Assembly: GCA_016200995.1 (NCBI GenBank)
Contig: JACQDS010000002.1
Coordinates: 1 to 9,433, forward strand
Direction: 5' to 3'
Source of the DNA: Candidatus Azambacteria bacterium
Lineage (GTDB): Bacteria > Patescibacteriota > Minisyncoccia > GWC2-36-17 > M10-OD1-4
DNA: 9,433 bases
Part shown: positions 6,649 through 9,433 of the stretch, one piece after another
Numbering within the stretch: position 1 is the stretch's first letter
Layout: each line of letters starts with the position of its first letter
The notes under the pieces: model-generated
Database searches by the model: none
Told to the model about the DNA's origin: nothing
What the model saw: the letters and a program-made list of their open reading frames with translations, nothing else
Made by a program: the position numbers and the translations under genes

Positions 6649-7401
6649 ATGGATATCAATGTAATAATAGTCAGTTTAATGGTCGGGATAGCCGCTTCAA
6701 TACTCGGGGTCTTTATAATTTTAAAAAGACTGGCTTTGGTTTCCGATGTTTTGTCGCATGTCGCGCTGCCTGGGATGGCGCTCTCTTTATTTTTTGGCGT
6801 CAATGCCTTTTTCGGGGCTTTTGCCGCTCTGCTTCTTGCGGTAGTTGGCATATATTTTTTGGAAAAAAGATCAAAGATATCTCTTGAGACGATAGTCGGG
6901 ATATTTTTTACGATGTCTCTGGCTCTTGGTATGGTCTTTTTTGACAATGCCGAAGCTCTTGCCGAAGGGCTTTTTGGCAACATTGAAAGCATAACGCAAT
7001 TTGATCTTTATATGGCGTTAGCCGTTGGTGGCTTTATAATATTCATCACTTTGATATTTTTCAGAAATTTTGCGCACACCACCTTTTCAAAGGAACTTGC
7101 TCAGAGCGAAGGCTTTCCGGTAAAGAAATTAAACCTTATATTTTTGATCTTACTTGCCGGCGTCATCGCTTTGGGGATAAAAGTCGCCGGAACTTTGCTT
7201 ATGGGAGCTTTGACCATCCTTCCGGTTTCAATAGCCAAAAACATCTCCGGTAGTTTGAGAATGATGACAGTTTTATCCGTCTTTTTCGGCATCTTGCTTG
7301 TCGTGCTCGGCCTTTTGGCGTCGTCGTTTTTTCAGATACCCCTCAGCGCTGCCATTATTCTTTCCGGCGGAGTTTTATTTGCCATATCTCTAATTAAATA
7401 A
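6649..7401 (+). CDS. Metal ABC transporter permease, ABC-3 family (ZnuB/MntC-like)
   Basis: The 250-residue integral membrane protein forms the channel of a zinc, manganese or iron importer. It has about eight hydrophobic segments. Family hallmarks are LSHVALPGMALSLFFG (35-50), the early helix pair followed by EKRSKISLETIVGIFF (72-87), and GTLLMGALTILPVSIAK (181-197) near the coupling region. The length is close to the family norm of about 260-280 residues. The ATG at 6649 fits the start of the first helix. No Shine-Dalgarno sequence is visible, because upstream lies the palindromic element and an AT-rich stretch. It works with the ATPase at 5837-6559 and is followed after 1 nt by the VanZ gene. 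Confidence 0.92.
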   Translation: MDINVIIVSLMVGIAASILGVFIILKRLALVSDVLSHVALPGMALSLFFGVNAFFGAFAALLLAVVGIYFLEKRSKISLETIVGIFFTMSLALGMVFFDNAEALAEGLFGNIESITQFDLYMALAVGGFIIFITLIFFRNFAHTTFSKELAQSEGFPVKKLNLIFLILLAGVIALGIKVAGTLLMGALTILPVSIAKNISGSLRMMTVLSVFFGILLVVLGLLASSFFQIPLSAAIILSGGVLFAISLIK

Positions 7402-7402
7402 A

Positions 7403-7801
7403 ATGTATTTTCTAAAGCACTGGCTCCCTGTTTTTTTATGGTTTATATTCATATTTTATCTTTCTTCGATCCCGAATCTCAAAAGCGGTTTTGAGGAGGA
7501 CTTTATACTGAGAAAATTCGCTCATTTTTTTGAGTATTTTATTTTGTCCGCTCTGCTTTTTAACGCGATATTAAACACCGCGCAGAAGCGGCCGAATTTC
7601 AGATCGGCCGCTTTTTTAAGTTTTTTGTTTTCTGTTTTGTACGCCGCTTCCGACGAATTTCATCAGACGTTCGTTGTTGGCAGGCACGGAGACATTAAAG
7701 ATGTTTTTCTTGACTCTTTGGGAGTTATTTCAGGAATTTTTGCTTTTTATAAATTTAAGCTTATTTCCAGAGCCAAAGATGAGCAAGAGCAGAACAAGTG
7801 A
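7403..7801 (+). CDS. VanZ-family membrane protein
   Basis: The protein has 132 residues with about four membrane helices. The VanZ signature residues are present: RKFAHFFEYFIL (37-48), then SDEFHQTFVVGRHGDIKDV (83-101) with the conserved DE, HQ, GR and D positions, then LDSLG. VanZ proteins lie in the cell envelope. The founding member gives low-level teicoplanin resistance, but most relatives have no assigned role. The ATG is 1 nt after the permease stop, so it is part of the same operon. Codons about 62-71 form a hairpin shaped like an intrinsic terminator. The last 72 bp overlap the tail of the convergent DoxX-like gene. The C-terminus is charged (RAKDEQEQNK). Confidence 0.88.
   Translation: MYFLKHWLPVFLWFIFIFYLSSIPNLKSGFEEDFILRKFAHFFEYFILSALLFNAILNTAQKRPNFRSAAFLSFLFSVLYAASDEFHQTFVVGRHGDIKDVFLDSLGVISGIFAFYKFKLISRAKDEQEQNK
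7586..7617 (+). terminator. Intrinsic-terminator-like hairpin inside the VanZ gene
   Basis: A perfect 10-bp stem pairs AAGCGGCCGA (7586-7595) with TCGGCCGCTT (7604-7613) around an 8-nt loop, and T occupies 7612-7617. The GC-rich stem with an immediate U-tract is the classical form. It lies in the variable loop between the second and third helices of VanZ, about 190 nt before the stop. It could end a share of the operon's transcripts early. No other terminator for this operon is visible before the convergent gene. Confidence 0.5.
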
Positions 7802-7996
7802 AAAATGCGGCATATGGCCGATAAGTTCTACCGGTCCCATTAAGAACAGCGGAATGGTGAATATTATTGCGGTTGCAAGAGCGTTGAGCCTCGTGACGAC
7901 TCCAAGTATAAATATCAAACCAAGCAGAGACTCAACAAAGCCGGCTGAAAGCACGAAAAGGTAATCGGAATACCAGCTGAACCCCAAGTTTTGCAT
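7730..7996 (-). CDS. DoxX-like membrane protein, C-terminal part (after the frame break)
   Basis: This frame is the continuation of the gene starting at 8675. It is open from about 8044, and joining at 8038 reads ELGLGFLNIYHWNFMQNLGF and then GFVESLLGLIFILGVVTRL, which is typical DoxX-type helix content (an entry helix, then an acidic-glycine helix followed by TRL). The ATG at 7996 is only an internal methionine. From 8038 to the stop there are 102 residues with about three membrane helices, ending in the basic tail GNKLKFIKSKNS. DoxX family proteins are small membrane proteins, some linked to redox or thiosulfate metabolism, and the role here is unknown. The tail overlaps VanZ by 72 bp, convergently. 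Confidence 0.65.
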   Translation of the reverse strand: MQNLGFSWYSDYLFVLSAGFVESLLGLIFILGVVTRLNALATAIIFTIPLFLMGPVELIGHMPHFSLVLLLLIFGSGNKLKFIKSKNS

Positions 7997-8675
7997 AAAA
8001 TTCCAGTGGTATATATTTAAAAATCCAAGTCCAAGCTCTTCTGATTATCGGAAAAGCGTACTCTTCATTGGCGAGAAAAAATTTATTTGAAAGATCGCCG
8101 GAAAGTTTCGTTATTCTAAAATGCTCTCTGCCGTATATGAGCGCGAATATGCCGGCGCCCAAAACCCACACCGCCTCAAACATATTTAGAAGCCCCACAT
8201 AAGCGATCCCAAATGTCCAAAGAAATATTAAGACTATTGAAAAAACTCTCACAGAAAGCCCAAGCAGAAAGCTGAATCCGACAAGTGTTTCTATGCCAAG
8301 CAAAGTTGAATTTAAAAATCCTAAGTTTTTAAGATTATCGGAAAATAAAAATCCTTTGTAGGCCGCTATCAAAAGAAACAAGCCTATCACTATTGTAAAT
8401 ATTGACGCGGCTTTGTGTTTTATTGAATTAAGTTTGTATTCTATCTGTTTTGGAATGGCAGGGAAGCGTTTTTCAAGAAATATCCCGATAAGCACTATAA
8501 CAGCGGAAATAATTATCCAATAGATAAAATAGAGCTCTGTATTTTCTTCCATTGGAACGCTCGGCAGTTCGCCCTCTTCGTTTACGAACCATTTAAGGTG
8601 CGCAGAGGCAAAGGATGGCAACAGCAAAAAAAGAGCTGCTAAAAGATAAGCTTTTGACTTGAGAAATTGAAGCAT
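7932..8675 (-). CDS. DoxX-like membrane protein, N-terminal part with signal peptide (frame broken)
   Basis: The ATG at 8675 begins a signal peptide (MLQFLKSKAYLLAALFLL, probable cleavage after ASA at residue 25), followed by HLKWFVNEEG, an AH-KWF motif I associate with DoxX-like membrane proteins. Hydrophobic helices follow at about 49-67, 90-108, 124-140, 145-161 and 164-181. True homology seems to run to about residue 212 (IIR, base 8040). After that this frame reads AWTWIFKYIPL to a stop at 7932-7934, which does not look like the family, while the +1 frame continues the protein. The repaired product would be about 314 residues. One extra base in AGAAGAG (about 8036-8042) would explain it: a pseudogene or a sequence error. 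It has its own promoter-like region downstream of the rplT terminator. Confidence 0.7.
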   Translation of the reverse strand: MLQFLKSKAYLLAALFLLLPSFASAHLKWFVNEEGELPSVPMEENTELYFIYWIIISAVIVLIGIFLEKRFPAIPKQIEYKLNSIKHKAASIFTIVIGLFLLIAAYKGFLFSDNLKNLGFLNSTLLGIETLVGFSFLLGLSVRVFSIVLIFLWTFGIAYVGLLNMFEAVWVLGAGIFALIYGREHFRITKLSGDLSNKFFLANEEYAFPIIRRAWTWIFKYIPLEFYAKLGVQLVFRLPFRAFSRLC

Positions 8676-8701
8676 ATTTATATGCTAATATTTATTATTT
8701 C

Positions 8702-8707
8702 ATTATA
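8702..8707 (-). promoter_or_regulatory. -10 box for the DoxX-like gene
   Basis: On the minus strand this is a perfect TATAAT, 26 nt upstream of the ATG at 8675. The -35 position at 17 nt spacing falls in the rplT terminator stem and matches poorly. Its place between the terminator and the gene supports it. Confidence 0.4.
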
Positions 8708-8711
8708 CAAC

Positions 8712-8748
8712 AAAAAACAAAAAACCGCCATTTGCTCAGGGCGGTTTT
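8712..8748 (-). terminator. Intrinsic terminator of the infC-rpmI-rplT operon
   Basis: A 9-bp stem pairs AAAACCGCC (8721-8729) with GGCGGTTTT (8740-8748) around a 10-nt loop. On the minus strand it is followed by a long T-rich tract. It begins 10 nt after the rplT stop. The plus strand also has a short T run after the stem, so it could work in both directions, but no plus-strand gene ends nearby. Confidence 0.88.
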
Positions 8749-8758
8749 TATGTTTTAT

Positions 8759-9106
8759 TTATTTTGAAGCTTTTTCTGCGATCTGCGAGAATATTTCCGG
8801 ATGCTCTTGGCCGAGATTTGCAAGCATCTTTCTGTTTATGGCGATATTGCTTTTTGCGAGGCCGCCGATGAGCTTGCTGTATGTTGTTCCATTGGCTCTG
8901 GCCGCCGCATTTACCTGGATGTTCCAGAGAGTTCTGAAATCACCCTTTTTCTTTCTTCTGTGAGCGAACATATAGACCCTCGCTTTGTAAAGCGCCTCTT
9001 TCATCTTTCCAAGCTTTGAGTTTCTGCCCCATTTGTATCCTTTTGTCGCTTTTCTAAGATTTTTTCTCCTTTTATTTGCTATTGTACCTCTTTTTACTCT
9101 GGACAT
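8759..9106 (-). CDS. rplT: 50S ribosomal protein L20
   Basis: The 115-residue protein binds 23S rRNA early in assembly of the large subunit. The sequence fits the family throughout: basic N-terminus SRVKRGTIANKRRKNLRKA, the GYKWGRNSK turn, AHRRKKKGDFRTLWN, then the globular domain with INAAAR-like QVNAAARANG and LAKSNIAINRKMLANL. Length is normal (about 115-120). It starts 10 nt after the rpmI stop in the conserved infC-rpmI-rplT order. In E. coli, L20 represses this operon by binding its mRNA, but no such site is visible in this stretch. Confidence 0.97.
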   Translation of the reverse strand: MSRVKRGTIANKRRKNLRKATKGYKWGRNSKLGKMKEALYKARVYMFAHRRKKKGDFRTLWNIQVNAAARANGTTYSKLIGGLAKSNIAINRKMLANLGQEHPEIFSQIAEKASK

Positions 9107-9116
9107 ATCTTTAAGT

Positions 9117-9305
9117 TTAAATTTGTTTGATTAACTTTTTAACATCTCTCGCGTGAAGATTTTTGGTTGCGTGCTTTTTTCTTGTCTGGTTGCCGGTCGC
9201 TCTCGCATTGAAGTGATCCTGTCCGGCCGCTCTTCTGACAAGCTTTTTGTTTCTTGTCAGCTTCATTCTTTTCGTGATGGATTTTCTTGTTTTTGTCTTG
9301 CCCAT
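9117..9305 (-). CDS. rpmI: 50S ribosomal protein L35
   Basis: A very basic 62-residue protein of the large subunit. Recognisable features are the start MGKTKTRKSITKRMKLT, the central RRAAGQDHFNAR and the end KKLIKQI. Family members have about 64 residues. It lies between infC (20-nt gap) and rplT (10-nt gap), the usual order. No Shine-Dalgarno sequence precedes the ATG, and the upstream bases are only A- and T-rich with a few C. Confidence 0.95.
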   Translation of the reverse strand: MGKTKTRKSITKRMKLTRNKKLVRRAAGQDHFNARATGNQTRKKHATKNLHARDVKKLIKQI

Positions 9306-9325
9306 TTTATTTTGGTTTAAAGTTT

Positions 9326-9433
9326 TTATTTTGAAATCGTTATGGTAAATCCTGTCGGCAATCCTTTCAGCGGCTGATCTATTTTGTACCCTTCTTTTGG
9401 CACTAGGCTTAAAAATTTTTCAAATTTCTCTCT
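9326..9433 (-). CDS. infC: Translation initiation factor IF-3, C-terminal end (partial)
   Basis: Only the last 35 residues and the stop lie in the window. The frame reads REKFEKFLSLVP, then KEGYKIDQPLKG, then GFTITISK. This fits the final helix and strands of the IF-3 C-terminal domain, which binds the 30S subunit and checks the start codon. The identification rests on this fit and on the order infC-rpmI-rplT. The 5' part and any regulatory leader lie beyond the window edge. Confidence 0.85.
   Translation of the reverse strand, partial: REKFEKFLSLVPKEGYKIDQPLKGLPTGFTITISK

Noticed and set aside
7674..7964. Plus-strand ORF of 96 codons
   Set aside because: It overlaps vanZ and the DoxX-like gene in other frames and has low-complexity, shadow-like composition.
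8667..8963. Plus-strand ORF over the terminator and rplT
   Set aside because: It reads antisense through the terminator and the conserved L20 gene, so it is a shadow.

Overview
The window looks like a piece of an AT-rich, compact bacterial genome, most probably from the Candidate Phyla Radiation (Patescibacteria, Parcubacteria-like). This is an inference from style: short or absent intergenic gaps, lysine-rich protein ends, almost no Shine-Dalgarno sequences in front of genes, and a DNA polymerase I with a decayed proofreading domain. No rRNA or tRNA is present to confirm it.

Layout. Positions 1-64 carry two copies of a 25-bp direct repeat. A doubtful small ORF (122-367) follows, then a minus-strand four-helix membrane protein of unknown function (837-409). 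Next comes a plus-strand block: DNA polymerase I (polA, 1086-3665) and, 3 nt later, a membrane-bound sensor histidine kinase (3669-5518). The kinase is split by a one-base frame change near 3842. A second plus-strand unit has its own promoter. It encodes a DUF1858 CxxC redox protein, a metal-type ABC ATPase, an ABC-3 family metal permease and a VanZ-family protein (5562-7801). The minus strand then carries a DoxX-like membrane protein, also split by a one-base frame change (8675-7730), and the translation operon infC-rpmI-rplT (entering at 9433, ending at 8759) with a clear intrinsic terminator.

How the genes may work together. The redox protein, ATPase and permease look like a metal-import operon whose solute-binding protein lies elsewhere. 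VanZ and DoxX-like proteins are envelope proteins that meet tail to tail with a 72-bp overlap. The kinase has no response regulator here, so its output is unknown.

The most striking observation is at the polA start. A 116-bp element with terminal inverted repeats (970-1085) is flanked by a 6-bp direct repeat, ATGAAT, that includes the polA start codon. Removing the element and one repeat copy in thought joins GGAGGGT directly to ATGAATAAG, the conserved polA N-terminus. This looks like a small non-autonomous transposable element that landed in the start codon, moved the Shine-Dalgarno sequence away, and brought a TATAAT box and a new upstream ATG. Other items worth checking are a terminator-shaped hairpin inside the VanZ gene, a 75-bp palindromic element between the two ABC genes, and the two single-base frame breaks.
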